Source: Glandiceps talaboti (taxonomy: Eukaryota; Hemichordata; Enteropneusta; Spengelidae). Taken from it: DNA of 64,000 nucleotides. The notes under the pieces were generated by a model, which saw only the letters and a program-made list of their open reading frames with translations, was not told the origin of the DNA and ran no database searches. Every line of letters starts with the position of its first letter. The stretch's first letter is position 1. The DNA is taken from positions 21,852,342-21,916,341 of the forward strand of contig NC_135549.1 of the NCBI RefSeq assembly GCF_964340395.1. Reading direction: 5' to 3'. Shown here piece after piece: positions 1 through 32,312 of the stretch. The translations under genes and the position numbers were made by a program.

Positions 1-103
1 ATATTCACCACAATGTTTTGATGAGAAACAATAGCTATTCAGAGTAATATTTCCCCATATAATGTGGGTGGCTTGAGGCGTCATAACACAATAGATGGCG
101 TAC

Positions 104-1168
104 CCTCCAGTTCGTAAGCAACGCTAACATCACAGTGAATGTATATCACTTTCTTCTGTCCAAACTTCGCTTTCAATGTTTTGCATGTTTCTTCGCCAGT
201 CTCATCCAGGATGTCGAGTATGGCGACTCCCTGCATAGAACGTAATAAAACATATGTAACTGACGATAAACCGTCCTTAGTTAGCCCTAAGAAATTAACC
301 ATAGTCTGAAAAAACTCTTTCGCCTTCTTGACAGTGAGATTGAATTTCATCACTGCATTCACTATTCTACTGAGATATAAGGGACCGGTCAGTTTCTTCG
401 GCCGGGGGGTGGTGGTGATGAATTGGTAGGGGTCACCCTGTTTTCGAAATTGGCAGTAAGGGTGTCATCCTGTTTTGAAAATTTCCATGAAAGATCCATG
501 AATCTACAGTGGCATGACCTTGTCTGAACTGTGGGATTTTTTCTAGTAATGGTATAGATAGTTAATAAATTTAAAAGAAGTTACTCTAAATTGTTCCACT
601 CTTCAGTGTGAAGGGATTAATACGCATAGTATGCTTTCTATTTCGGACACTATTATTAAAATGTTATCAACACCACAAATCACCACATCTCGTCAGATTC
701 CACTTTGTACTATACATTTGTACATAGTTACGGTATGAGCACACAGCATGCTCTAACATGCATACCAGTGACTTTACTATATCTGCAATAGTAGTGCCAC
801 TATACCAATGTTACGGACACAGTCTACCTTGTCCATCTTTATGTGTCATGCGATACTCATTTAAAACTTACCTTAACTTATTAGCTTTTCGAAGCTGTCA
901 AATATTACCTTAAAGGCTATATGAATAACCTAAAATTGCCTTAATAGAGCCAAAACACCTCCTGATCTGCAAGGGGGAGGCCTGTTAGGACTACCTCACC
1001 CCCTGAGGTCACTCATAAGTCACCTGCGGTCAACCGTTGCCATGGGGACAGGAACAGTACTTCAGAATGGCTTACCTTTGCTCCTTTCTCCAATAACTTT
1101 TCTACAATCGCCCTTCCAATACCTCGAGCAGACCCAGTTACAATTGCTACTTTGTTTTCGATATTCAT
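104..1168 (-). CDS. HPGD-like short-chain dehydrogenase, copy A (5' part only)
   Basis: This is the first part of a classical short-chain dehydrogenase/reductase of the 15-hydroxyprostaglandin dehydrogenase type, a cytosolic NAD-dependent alcohol oxidase family. Exon 1 (1168-1076) encodes 31 residues with the Rossmann glycine motif TGSARGIG at residues 11-18 and ends at GCAAAG/GTAAG. Exon 2 (230-104) begins after TATGCAG and encodes [14 protein letters not shown], where the Asp after strand beta-2 indicates NAD rather than NADP. It ends in phase 1 at GAGG/GTACG. Exons 3-7 should lie beyond the left edge, and nothing resembling exon 3 is present in positions 1-80. Exon 2 is almost identical to that of copy B, so A and B are recent duplicates. 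A 5'UTR intron (1187-1375) is likely from TTTTAG and AAAG/GTAAGA sites. Substrate is inferred from family only. Confidence 0.88.
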
Positions 1169-4100
1169 AGTTCACATCGGCAGCTTCTAAAATCAATATA
1201 GTGTTATGTTAACTGAGGATTCATATATTAATAATGACAATTCATATCTATAAAATGCTGGTTTTTCATAATCATAACTGAAGAATTAGTACACTATGAA
1301 ACTCTTCACAATTTATAAGACCAAAATCCACAGCTATCATCCTATCAACCAATCGTGAACTGTATCTGGTCTTACCTTTGCATTTCGGTCAGAGCAATCG
1401 TAAAGCAATGACCACCCCCCCCCTCCCCTTGGGGTAATCCCAACATTTTCAGTTGTGGGTTGTGCGACCCAAGTTGAAAACATTTACCCATGTATAATCG
1501 CAGAATATATAGACCCATTGTTAGGGATTTCCAGTCACAAACAGACCCATAGTTAAAGACTAGTACGGTGTCCCCTTCCCCGGTGAATCGCGATCGCATC
1601 ATGCACATCATGCATTCGGCATTGTTGTGGCAGGGTGGTCAAAACGTTTTGTAATAGCAGGGCAATTATTAATGACAGCCGGTCGGCTTGCTGGCCAGAT
1701 GCAGGGAAGGGTTCCAGGGAATGGGAGTGTCTGCCCACCCCCTCCCTGAGTGAGGAATGTTTTGAAATCAAACCAACTTTGAAGCCATTTTATGCAATGT
1801 CGACTTACTGGAATCACCCCTGGAAAATAACCAAAAAGAGCTGAGCTGATTACCCTAGGAAAACTGATGAAAAGCCCCTGGAAAGTCCTGGACTTTTATT
1901 TCACTTTAAGTAGTGTATGAACCTTGGACTAAGTAACGGCCTGTGGTGTACTACAGAGCGAATGACTAACTGATGACTGAGTAACTGTGCTTGTGCTGTA
2001 AATAGTTAACCAAAATATGTTGCTAGTGTCAGATTGTCTTTTCCTCACGTCCTCATCTCCAACTAAATTATGAAAGTGGATATTAATTCATATATACTGT
2101 TATGAACCTACAAGAAAAGTGTGACTTGCACGATAGCCTTAAAGTGATTTCACTACACAAGTACTACATTATTTCTACTATGTATACTCCACATCAGCAT
2201 GATCATGGAATTTTAAGACCAGGAGTGGATATAACCAAAGAATCATTCTTTGTTGCCAGAATTTTGCTAAAACACGCTGTATGGGAAAGGTCTGAGATTA
2301 TATCGTAATATTGATGGTTTTGTATCTTGGTTTCGAATTTCAACATGAAACTACTACTTTCAAAATTGACATTATTGTCACTATTATAGTGTTACGATCC
2401 AAAATATCGTATTTCGGAATTATGGGAATAAATTCTACATTTCGGCATTGTAGGCCATAGGTCAGAAGTAGACTATCGATGACGAATCTGGGCAAACATG
2501 ATGTAACTGATATTCACATGATTGGTTAAAGAAAAGTATATAATAACTTTTATGATGGCATGATCTTATGGTGTGATTTTCTATTTTTAGTTGTTGTGTA
2601 AATTCCATTGTATTCGAAGTATAATTAAGATGAGAATTAAAACATCCATTATTATTTGATGTCATAGGTGAAAATTCGGGTCGATCGGGTAATGAGAAAC
2701 AGAAAAAAATTAAACGGGTCACCTTACACATCTTTCATCCAAATTCATGTAAATGATTTACAGTTTGTACAGACTCGGTGTTGTTTTAAAATAAATATCA
2801 GCGACACGATAAACAGCATTAAAAAAACAAGCCATTGTTTACCTATTTGCACATTCCGACAGGGTCAAGGACGTTTTCAGGACGTTTTATTAATACAACG
2901 CCACTACTAGTCCTCCTGTCCAAACCCACATAGACGAGATAACATATGGTGAAAATGTGAGCGAGATGTCAGCGTAATGCCCGTTTCAAAATGCTGCAGA
3001 CAGACCGTTGCTACTTTTGCCGATTTTGACGGGATTGGAGTACCTCTTAACATTTCGTGGGTCGTTTGGCTCCATATTAAATGATGTAGGAGTTAGGAAA
3101 TGTCAGACTTTTTGGCAGGTAAGGCGTAATTTAGCAGAAAAATCCACCCAACTTTGCGATTCAGATCTGCTTCACATCCGTTACAGGAATTGTAGCGTTC
3201 GTTTCCAGTTAAACATTGGAATGAAAGAAAAGCACACAAAAAACAGAAGAAAAAATCAACCCAAAGCCGAGACGAATCATGGTACAATTATTGCAGCTAG
3301 ATCACGCGGTATGATCTGATATCCTGTTATTTGTGACATTTTGATTAAATAAAATTTCTACACTCTGAACAGTGTTACAACCCAACCTACCAAACATAGT
3401 TCGAGATCTCGTTGAAAAATCTTCCGGAGAACGCCATTTTGAATGGTCTTCCGGATCCGACATAGTCGAAACTCTATAGACTTCATTACATGCGTAATAT
3501 GTCTCAACATTCGGTAATATTCTATTCACACTCATGCATGATCGACAGTGATCTACGCACCCGAACGTAAACCATATGTAGCCTTACGCACGTAAAATAA
3601 TACCGATATCCTCAAAATTTGGTGAAATCCTCTAGTCATTTACCTTTATTCTGTTTCTAAACATGGGGACATTTCCTATATATGTTATCGCCCCATGATT
3701 AGGGAATTTTCAGATGAAAAGCCGACTCATGTCAGGGATTTTTTTCGGTGACCCATTTATGCGGCACGTACGTTTCCATTGGAGTACTCCCCGGAATGAT
3801 CGCCACATCACATGAGCTATATCTAGCATGATATACCAAACAGTCTTTTCAGAAAGAAGCCACTTACTTAACATTTGGTGAGTCTCCACATTGAGCAATC
3901 AAGGGATATTTGATATATTTTCCACAACACGTCTAGCTGTGTCACAAACTTCAATACGTGATGTTATACAGTACTGTTGTTAGCCCCTCTAAATACATCA
4001 ACCCCGGATGTACGTACTATGACAAAAAGTTACATTTCAGTCCGACGTGTGTTTGCTGTGTGTCAATCAGAAGTGGTGTCACGCGATATTGGTTGTTTTG

Positions 4101-4319
4101 TCAACTAGAACTAATGAAAATAACCATCTATTCAGTCACTATGTTGACTGTTAATAGGACATAAGCTAATGTTGATTTTTACCACTGTAACAGCTCAATA
4201 TACCAGATTTAAACTGAATGCCTCCCATAAGATTCAAAACCATAGATTTTTGGGCCTGCACACATTGTTGGAATACAAAATTCTGAACTATAGCTATTGT
4301 ACATGATGAAACCCTTAAT

Positions 4320-5060
4320 TGGTAATTTAATTATATGAAACCATATGAAATTTAAAGCTTGCATACTGAACATATTGCCTATTCATCAAATAATCACTAA
4401 TTATGCAAATTAGCTTAGACGTTACGTCATCAAGCTTGAAATGACACATGTACTTCTTTACCACCAATACATGTACTTAATTATCTGAAATTAAAGCTTG
4501 CATTCTGAAGTTATTGCTCAAAATGATTATTTATGCAAACTACACATCACAATTAAAAACTATATAAGCAACGACATCAAACACATATAAATTGTTACGG
4601 CTGATGGATGTGCAAGTTAAATGAAATTTGAAGACTGCATTCTGATAAGATATAGCCTAATTAATTGAAATCATTTTAATGCAAAGTACTCATTAAAATT
4701 AAAAACAATACTAACAGGCTTTAGGGGATATGTGTGCCTTGTCATGGTTGATATATGTGCCAAATTATATGGAATTTGAAGTGTGCGTGCCAAAGATATA
4801 GCTTAATTACTGAAGATCAACACTTATTGAAATTACTCTTTAAAAGAAAATGTTATGTCAACAAACTTCATAGGACATGTGCGCATTGTTATAGTTGATG
4901 TATGTGCCAAATTACATGGAATTTGAAGTATACATTCTTAAGACATAGCTTAATAACTGAAAATCATTAATTATTCAAATTACTCTTTTAAAAGTAAAAG
5001 CTATGTCAACAAACTTTATAGGACACGTGCGCATTATTATGGTTAATATATGTACTAAAG
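4320..5060. repeat. Diverged tandem repeat, unit roughly 150-170 bp
   Basis: Three to four degenerate units share the phrases ATGTGCCAAATTA.ATGGAATTTGAAG, AAGA.ATAGCTTAAT.ACTGAA and GG(A/G)CA.GTGCGCATT. Good examples are at about 4740-4830 and 4880-4960. The divergence suggests an old array with no coding content. Confidence 0.6.
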
Positions 5061-5598
5061 AAATTGTGATGTCTATCTGTCTCTCTATGTCTATCTGTAC
5101 GTCTGTCTGTATCTTAATTTTCTATAAAAAAAACAACAACTGGGTACACATCTTTTTATGAGTAAAGAAAGAATCGATTAGGTTTTGGTAATAATGAATA
5201 TTAATGAAGAATTCCCATTATTTACTATTTCAGAAATTAGGCAATATTTTTTAAATGTATGTAAGCAGATTTGTTCATAAACGATACGAATTTTAAAACT
5301 ATTCCTCTTTGGCGAAATTTCTAGGTAATAAAGTGATATATATTAAGTAACCGTGTCTTCATTTAAACATCCAGGGGATCCTAAGAACATCCCATCCAGT
5401 TTATCAGCAAGTTTAATTTAAGTTTAGTTCAATTCTTTTCATAGAAAAGTACATTTTAGACCTAATATGCATATTGCTGTTCCGATCAATTCGCCTTGAA
5501 CTATCCGCAAACTAGACTCTACATCTAACTTAGGACCATCCACATTAAGTGTCGCTGCAATATTATGGACCAAGCTATGTTTGACTGCAAATCCAGGC

Positions 5599-5599
<1 letters not shown>

Positions 5600-5688
<89 letters not shown>

Positions 5689-5741
5689 AACAAACAAACA
5701 AACAAACAAACAAACAAACAAACAAACAAACAAACAAACAC
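5600..5741. repeat. Compound microsatellite (CA)n(CAAA)n
   Basis: About 84 bp of CA dinucleotide is followed by about 57 bp of CAAA tetranucleotide. Open frames across it are low-complexity artefacts. Confidence 0.97.
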
Positions 5742-6017
5742 AGTTATGTGCCAGAAAATATTTTAAGGTATGATAAATTGAGAAGGACTCAAGAAGATAG
5801 TAAACAAATAAGAAGTCAACTTTAATGATTAAATATTAATATAACGAAATTAAGATATTTTTGATTTTATGAATCATGAAAGTGACAGACGTCGACTACT
5901 TATCTACATATAATTCTGATAAAAATAGAATACTCGGTTAGATTAATGGGGGGATGGGGTGCTTGCAAAAGGAACAATAGTTATATGTTACTATAGCGCA
6001 ATAAGAATACTTAAACA

Positions 6018-6570
6018 ATAATGTACGCCCTCCCAGCCCATAATGGACTCAAGCAAACTTTGAACGACATAATGGGCGAGGCAACAGCCGAGCCCATTAT
6101 GGAGTGCAAAGTTTGCTTGAGTCCATTATGGACTGGGAGGGCGTACATTATTGTTATTATTTTATAGTTTTGCCAATTCCAGTGAATTTGTAGACCGAGA
6201 AACGCAAAACAACGTATAATATACACAGCGCTGAACATCGTCTGCCATGTTCGGCCCGGAAGCTGAATACTAATCATAACGACACACGTACGTACACGTA
6301 CACACACATATACACTTCAATGAACTGCTGTGAACACAAATTTGTTTCATGAATGCGTTGTATTTTTAAACAGTGGAAATGACAATCATAAGTAACAACA
6401 TACATTTCGAAAAAATACCGAGTAATATGAAGAAACAGAACACATAAGCTTGTATTGTTATGCTCGTTCCGGGGCCGCGATGCCCAATAACGGAGTACAT
6501 TATCAGTAATAATGTACAGCGATGACGTCACAAAATTCACTGGAATTGGTAATGCTATAATATAATAATC
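6018..6570. repeat. Nested foldback element with a 137 bp near-perfect palindrome
   Basis: Positions 6018-6154 form a near-perfect inverted repeat with arms of about 60 bp, beginning AATAATGTACGCCCTCCCAG and ending with its complement, around a loop of about 14 bases near 6080-6093. An outer pair, about 6157-6192 against 6530-6566 (AATTCCAGTGAATTTGT and its complement), encloses the rest. No reading frame inside looks like a transposase. The structure fits a non-autonomous foldback DNA element, which is an inference from shape alone. Confidence 0.75.
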
Positions 6571-6880
6571 CATAAAGTCGTTAATTATGACTCCATTTTG
6601 GCATAATGATCAAAAAGCTTTCATTCCATTGTGTCATTTTCAGTATTTCAGAAAAACATTATCCATTTTGACCTTGTAATAAATGCTGTGTGGTGTATCT
6701 TTCCTGAAATGGGGACAGCAGCAGACGGGATCAATGACACAAACCAACAAATGAAATTCAATGTTTAACATTGTATGGAAAAGTCACAGTAAGTTGTATA
6801 GCTTAGCATGTTTACAAAATGTAGACAAAGTGTGTCTCGTGACAAATTATAATTCTGTAAGCAAAATAACTGTTTTCTTT

Positions 6881-7130
6881 AAAGTGGCCATATGGATGAG
6901 GATTGGGATATTTATTTTGGATTTTTTATTTATAAAACAGTCCTACCATGGCTTCCTACTTAAAAAATCAATGTGAAATGACATATGCCAAGTCTGTGTC
7001 TACACAAACGCAGACTTGGTATATGTTGTTTACCACTGGTTTTTCAAGTAGGAAGCCATGATAAAGTTGTTCCATAAATTAAAAATCCAAAATATTAAGT
7101 ACGCAATCCTCATCCATATGGTCACTTTTA
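6881..7130. mobile_element. Foldback MITE-like element (full copy)
   Basis: The left arm, containing GTGGCCATATGGATGAGGAT, reappears as its reverse complement ATCCTCATCCATATGGTCAC at the right end. The inner phrases AGGAAGCCATG and CCAAGTCTG are also mirrored. A second copy of one arm lies at about 31314-31420, so this is a dispersed family. The element sits right after the copy B stop codon and contains TTTATT (AATAAA on the minus strand), so it could supply that gene's polyadenylation signal; this last point is inference. Confidence 0.7.
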
Positions 7131-7206
7131 AAGTTAAACCGACAGCAAGGGTGTTGTCTGTGGTTGCATTGTTATCTTAAGACTGAAGCTAAAATATCAG
7201 CTTCTT

Positions 7207-7742
7207 CTAAAACTTGATATTTGGGGGTTCCATGTATGTTGTCTCACTGGCAGATACATATAAGGTCTTGCCGTTACTTTCTTCGGACTCAATGAGTTGC
7301 ATCACTCCATCAGATATGTTAGTTAATCTGGAATAGAAACAAAACAGATATATACAAAAAGATAGAACATGACTAAACAATTTTCTATAGGTTGATACCA
7401 AGATATATGGAAATGAACTTGTACATGTTGTAATGGATCATATTAACAGTTCATCACTGAGTAACCTTGGTCAACTGATAGTTGTAGGTCAAGTCAGAGG
7501 CCATTACCTGAAAATAAACAGACACTCTTTGGTAAAGCGCCATTATTTTGCCCACCTTTTCTGTTAACGGCCGAGGACTTGTCCTACATAACGAAGTTAT
7601 ACTTCGAATTCGACGAGATCTTAGGTTTTTCACCAGAGTCAACTTTGTTATATACAGCCCTGTTACGTGACCTCTTACCCATAAAAAACAAAAAAATCTG
7701 AATTTTCCTAATTTTGATTCTGTTTCGTTTGGGTTTTTTTGG

Positions 7743-7785
<43 letters not shown>

Positions 7786-10136
7786 GGTGGTGGTGGTGGT
7801 GGTGGTGTGGTTTTTTGGGTTTTTTTGTTTGTTTGGTTTTTTTTTGGTGTTTTTTGTTGTTTTGTTTTGTTTTTTGTTTTTTTGGGGGGTATGACTTTCT
7901 GGTTTCAACAAAATGATAGCAGTCTTAGAGTTAACCTTACCCGTGATGTATCAAGAACAAATCATTATAATATCTAACATTTACTTCGTGTATTAAATGC
8001 CAAGATACATGTATCCTGTGTCCTCAATACTTACGGTGTCGGAGGCATACTATCCATAACGCTGGCAATTTCTTCTTTGTATCGACAACCACCCATTCCA
8101 TCTGGTATAAAGTCTGTATCGACTTTGGCGGGACATACAGCAGCTACTCTGATCTTATTGTCTTTAATATTTGGTTCGTTCTTGGAAAAGAAATGAGACA
8201 GGTAGGTACATCGATATCTTAAGTTGATTATTATTTTAGTGCAAAACGACGTCCCAACCATGTGACATGATTTACATATTTACAACTTCCAATTGCATTT
8301 GAAAATAATTCAGGAAATAGGATAATCCAGGTAGAAATATAGTTTCTATTTTCACATGTTCCCATGATAATACTAAAATAATATATAACCCCGAACTACT
8401 CACTGCTGCACTCCTGGTGAAACCCACGACGGCATGCTTTGTTGCACTATAAACCGGTATTAGAGGAAAGGGTGCGAATCCTGAAATTAGAGACATCATA
8501 AATACCATGTTGGTGGCTATAAAACAACTTAGATCTTTTCATTCACTACATCTACTAAAATACACGTGTTTGCATCAAAAAGTTAAATTGGTTAAAACAC
8601 ACAATCGGCAATAAGCAATATCAATGTATGAGATATCAAGAGGAAGAATTATAGTCTTCTGCAGGAGGTCTGTATGAATATAGTATTATGCACATTGAAA
8701 TTATCAATACTGTTATTAACCCACGCGTACGTACCAGCAATCGATGCAGTATTTATGACGATACCCCCATTCCCTCCATTCTTGACTCCCATGTGATTCA
8801 CAGCCAGGTAGGTTCCTCTGATGACACTTTTCTATAACAAAGCAAACTATTTTAAGTCTGTCCAGCTGAAATATTGTGTGACGATTGATTAATTAATGAG
8901 TATTTATTTCTCAATCATTGGGACAGACAGCTACAGAAAGAAAAGCGATGCAATGAGTAAGCTACCAAAAAACAATGAGAAATACTCACTTGATTCACTT
9001 CTATCGTTTTTTCCCAATCATATTCGTTGACGGTTCCAGCATTGTTGCAGAGGATATCTAATCCACCAAAGTTTTTCACAGTATTCGAAAAAGCAGCTGG
9101 TAACATAAAAACAACATACATCAAAGATCATGTTTAAATAAAACGCCTGTCGCTTATGACGTCAATACGTTAGAGTCCTTATGGTAGAGTCTATATGTCA
9201 ATAGTTACAAAATACAACAAAGTACAAAAAATGGTTTTCCAATCAGCACATTCAATGTTTTGTGAGAAGCCTTAGGTATTCCGCATCATATGTTTGTTTA
9301 CTTTTTATAGCTGCCGTTTCCTTGCTTACTGCTCAGACCACTAAATAGTTAGTGTTCTGAGCTTACTGACAACACAAAATATACCACACCTTCTAGTTCA
9401 GAAGCAGAGCTGACATCACAGTGAATGTATACCACTTTCTTCTGTCCAAACTTCGCTTTCAATGTTTTGCATGTTTCTTCGCCAGTCTCATCCAGGATGT
9501 CGAGTATGGCAACTCCCTGTATAGAACGTTAAACCGGATGTTACTTCTATATTTAACTGAAGACAAAATTCCCTGTGCCTTCTCTTGTAACTGTGTACTA
9601 AGATGCCCTGAGAAATGATATACACGTTTCATACATTCCTGATTAACAAGTACAGACAAAACAAGAAATATACCAAAATTAAATAATTCTTCAGTAACAA
9701 TATTCATTTACTATGAAACTCTGTTGTATAGTAGTAATAGCATTTCGTAAGACCGTATAAACTTTCGACATTTAAATGATATGCTAAAGAAATATGGATT
9801 AGGTGGGGGTTTATTTTGAAAAATATGGTATTTACCAGGTGGTTCCTTTGGCTTTGAGCATCGGGTTAGGGGTCTTTAATTAATTTTTTTTTACAAAACA
9901 TTTTCGACTCCTGAAGCCACGAAGAAGGCACGAAATGAGACTGAAACTAAGAATAAGACATTTTAGAAGCAAGTTTAACTCGCCATTCATTTAGTAGCCT
10001 GAACCCCGTGACCCCAAATGACCTTCAGAACAATAATACTGACCTTTGCTCCTTTCTCCAGTAACTTTTCTACAATCGCCCTTCCAATACCTCGTGCAGA
10101 CCCAGTTACAATTGCTACTTTGTCTTCGATGTTCAT
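7207..10136 (-). CDS. HPGD-like short-chain dehydrogenase, copy B (complete, 7 exons)
   Basis: This complete classical SDR of 255 residues resembles 15-hydroxyprostaglandin dehydrogenase (266 residues in human), which uses NAD to oxidise the 15-hydroxyl of prostaglandins. Exons run 10136-10044, 9516-9390, 9096-8990, 8831-8735, 8480-8404, 8180-8035 and 7327-7207; all borders are GT/AG and all phases join. TGSARGIG is at residues 11-18, the NAD-selecting Asp at 37, NNAG at 91-94, the catalytic Ser in NTASIAG at 139, and YSATK at 152-156 (Tyr152, Lys156). These sit one residue off the human catalytic positions. The usual PG motif after strand beta-6 reads CPAKVDT, so the glycine is alanine. The C-terminus is short, ending PPNIKF. 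The protein should be cytosolic, with no signal peptide or membrane segment. The exact substrate cannot be read from sequence. Confidence 0.93.
7741..7888. repeat. Compound (TTG)n(TGG)n and T-rich low-complexity tract
   Basis: A TTG trinucleotide run (about 7742-7783) passes into GGT repeats (to about 7806) and then an impure poly-T tract. It lies in intron 6 of copy B. Poly-Cys, poly-Gly or poly-Thr frames here are artefacts. Confidence 0.95.
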
Positions 10137-11766
10137 GATTGCAACGTGTTTCTACCCTTCAAAACAAGATTTTAAATGCAGTGCATGCAGTTACAGGCAC
10201 TCTAATCAATCAATCTGTATGATCTTCTTTTTAAATAATGATTGTGTAACAATTTACATTTTATGGAAAATATTGCTATCCAATTGAAACTTATTGTTCA
10301 TATGGCGGGAATCAATTGAATAATAAATGAATCATAAAACCTAATGTCATTCATTCATTCATTCAGATCATTGACAACGTTTAAGACCAAAGTCCACAAG
10401 CAATCACCCATTGGACTAACTTGTTGTATAAAGTGTGTCATGTATCTGATCTTGTCTTAACATCTCGGTCACTGAGCAGTCATTTAAAAATCACTTCTAA
10501 CTTCACACAGGTAACTACCGTAGCACCTATTCCTTAAACAAAGACAGAACTTACCTTCTGGTGACACTGCAGAGTGAGTAAGCTATGGATTTACTGCTGT
10601 GTCTCAAACTGGTGTTACAGATCTACAGTTCTGCTGTTACTATATGTGGTGGCGCGTTGTAGAAGCCTGGTTAAGTAATGACCCCGAGGTTGTACTTTGA
10701 CATACTAGTATTTACATATCACTACAACCTTACATATCACTATAACCTGTTGTACAAGACCATTGGCATGTATTATAACGTACGGCACCTATTTCTATTA
10801 CCTTGAAATCTACACATGAAAACAACAGTCAGAATCAACGGCGGAGATCTGTGCATTCCTGACACTTGAGAAGGAAGCTCTGAAATTGTTTGCGACTGCA
10901 ATAATGAAGTATATAAAATTGCCTTGAGCCTAAAATACTGGCAAGAGATACTGATATTAGTCGAAGAGAAACGACTGTGGGACATTACCACCAACAATGG
11001 AGGAACCCACTTATAACATAGTTCACAGACCATGAGTTATGTTTGTGGTGCATATTACATTAAATTTCAGTGTGAGTCACCTGGGGAGTCACCTGTCAAG
11101 AAATGCCTTGGACCTACGTCTGACTTAATTTCTATGTCCCAGTTAGAAAAACAAACAAACAAACGTGGAGCATTGTAAACCTGGAAGAAATCAATAAAAC
11201 GGCAAATACTATGTGTGCTATTTTGAGCAGGACTCCGAAGGGACGAGGCTGCTGTACGAAGGAAAACATCGATGGTAACGCAGACGTGAAGGTAATATTC
11301 ATTTTATTGACGAATGGTGACGTTTCATCATATCAATTTAGGAAAAACAGAAATGAAAGGGTCATGATCCTGGATGGTTCAAGTCGTGTTAGTCTTTACA
11401 GAGACACATCACAAGTTCTTAATAGAAGTCTGATTACTTGTCTAGATGGGGTCGTAATATTTGTAGTTTTATCCTTATTTCATTTTAAGTTATTCATCAC
11501 ATGATAAGAACTGTCGAAATACCTTTTTTTTCTTGTTCTGGTATGAAAGTATCAGTAACTTCTTGACAATCCTTAAGCTTGCCAATGTTTGACTCTATAG
11601 AAAGGAATAATATAAAATACATTTCAACAGAAAAATGTGAAAGTAACGATAAACCATAATAAACGTTCTGTCAGCTAGAAATAAATACATTATCATTGAA
11701 GAGAAAAAATATACTTTTCTTCAAAGTCAAACTTCAGTCTATAACAAGGATGTTGTCTAGCTCCTT
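10137..11766. other. Intergenic region between HPGD-like copies B and C
   Basis: This 1.6 kb holds the likely leader and promoter of copy B (minus strand) and the 3' flank of copy C. The stretch at about 10375-10500 is recognisably related to about 1310-1410 upstream of copy A, with shared phrases such as AAGACCAAA.TCCACA and CGGTCA. The duplication that made A and B therefore included upstream DNA. I see no other gene. Confidence 0.55.
10151..10620 (-). other. Probable 5'UTR intron and leader exon of HPGD-like copy B
   Basis: Reading the minus strand, GAAGGGTAG (acceptor, 10152-10154) lies 15 bases before the ATG. A strong donor CCAGAAG/GTAAGT lies at 10553-10555. This implies a leader exon starting at or above 10555 and a UTR intron of about 400 bp. 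Copies A (acceptor about 1187, donor about 1374) and C (acceptor about 31851) have similar acceptors at the same distance from their ATGs. Confidence 0.4.
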
Positions 11767-31835
<20,069 letters not shown>

Positions 31836-31993
31836 GATTACAAGTTATTTCTACATGGGATGAATCAAATTTGGGTTCAGATGTTAATTAATTAAGCGTT
31901 GCTCAAATAGCATAAACACTAGTTCATTTCTTTAAAGCTTTATTTTGATTGATTTTTCGTCAAACCAGAAATATTTTTAAGGATTAAAAAAAT

Positions 31994-32312
31994 AATTGTT
32001 TGGTTCCGGTTACCCGACCCCCACCTAGCTTTTCAATGTCAACCCTAAACTTTTTTTTACGTATTTGAGGGGAAAAAATAATAAAAATCTCAAAAATTGT
32101 GAAGTCTCACGAGAAATAGTGGATGCGGAACCTGACATTGACTTAAAAAGACAAAATAAAAATGTTCTTTCAGTCAGAGACCATTTGGAAAACAATGGAA
32201 AACCTGAACTAGACACTCACACATGAAAAAAAAATATAATAAAATAAAATAAAAAATCTATCTACCCCACCTATTCTAAAATTGAGCGTAATCGGAACCA
32301 CACAATATTTTT
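31994..32312. mobile_element. Possible small DNA element with terminal inverted repeats
   Basis: ATTGTTTGGTTCCGGTTAC near 31995 is mirrored by GTAATCGGAACCACACAAT near 32290, with further similarity inward (CCCCACCTA). The roughly 320 bp between is A/T-rich and non-coding. Only two imperfect arms support this. Confidence 0.45.

Larger units (their letters stand above)
1169..7206. other. Intergenic region between HPGD-like copies A and B
   Basis: I see no supportable gene in these 6 kb. The proximal part holds the probable 5'UTR exon of copy A (at or above 1376). Then come unique AT-rich sequence, a diverged tandem repeat (about 4320-5060), a CA/CAAA microsatellite, a long palindrome within a larger foldback (6018-6570), and a second foldback element (6881-7130) just beyond the 3' end of copy B. 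The short open frames here have no recognisable domains or splice context. Confidence 0.6.
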
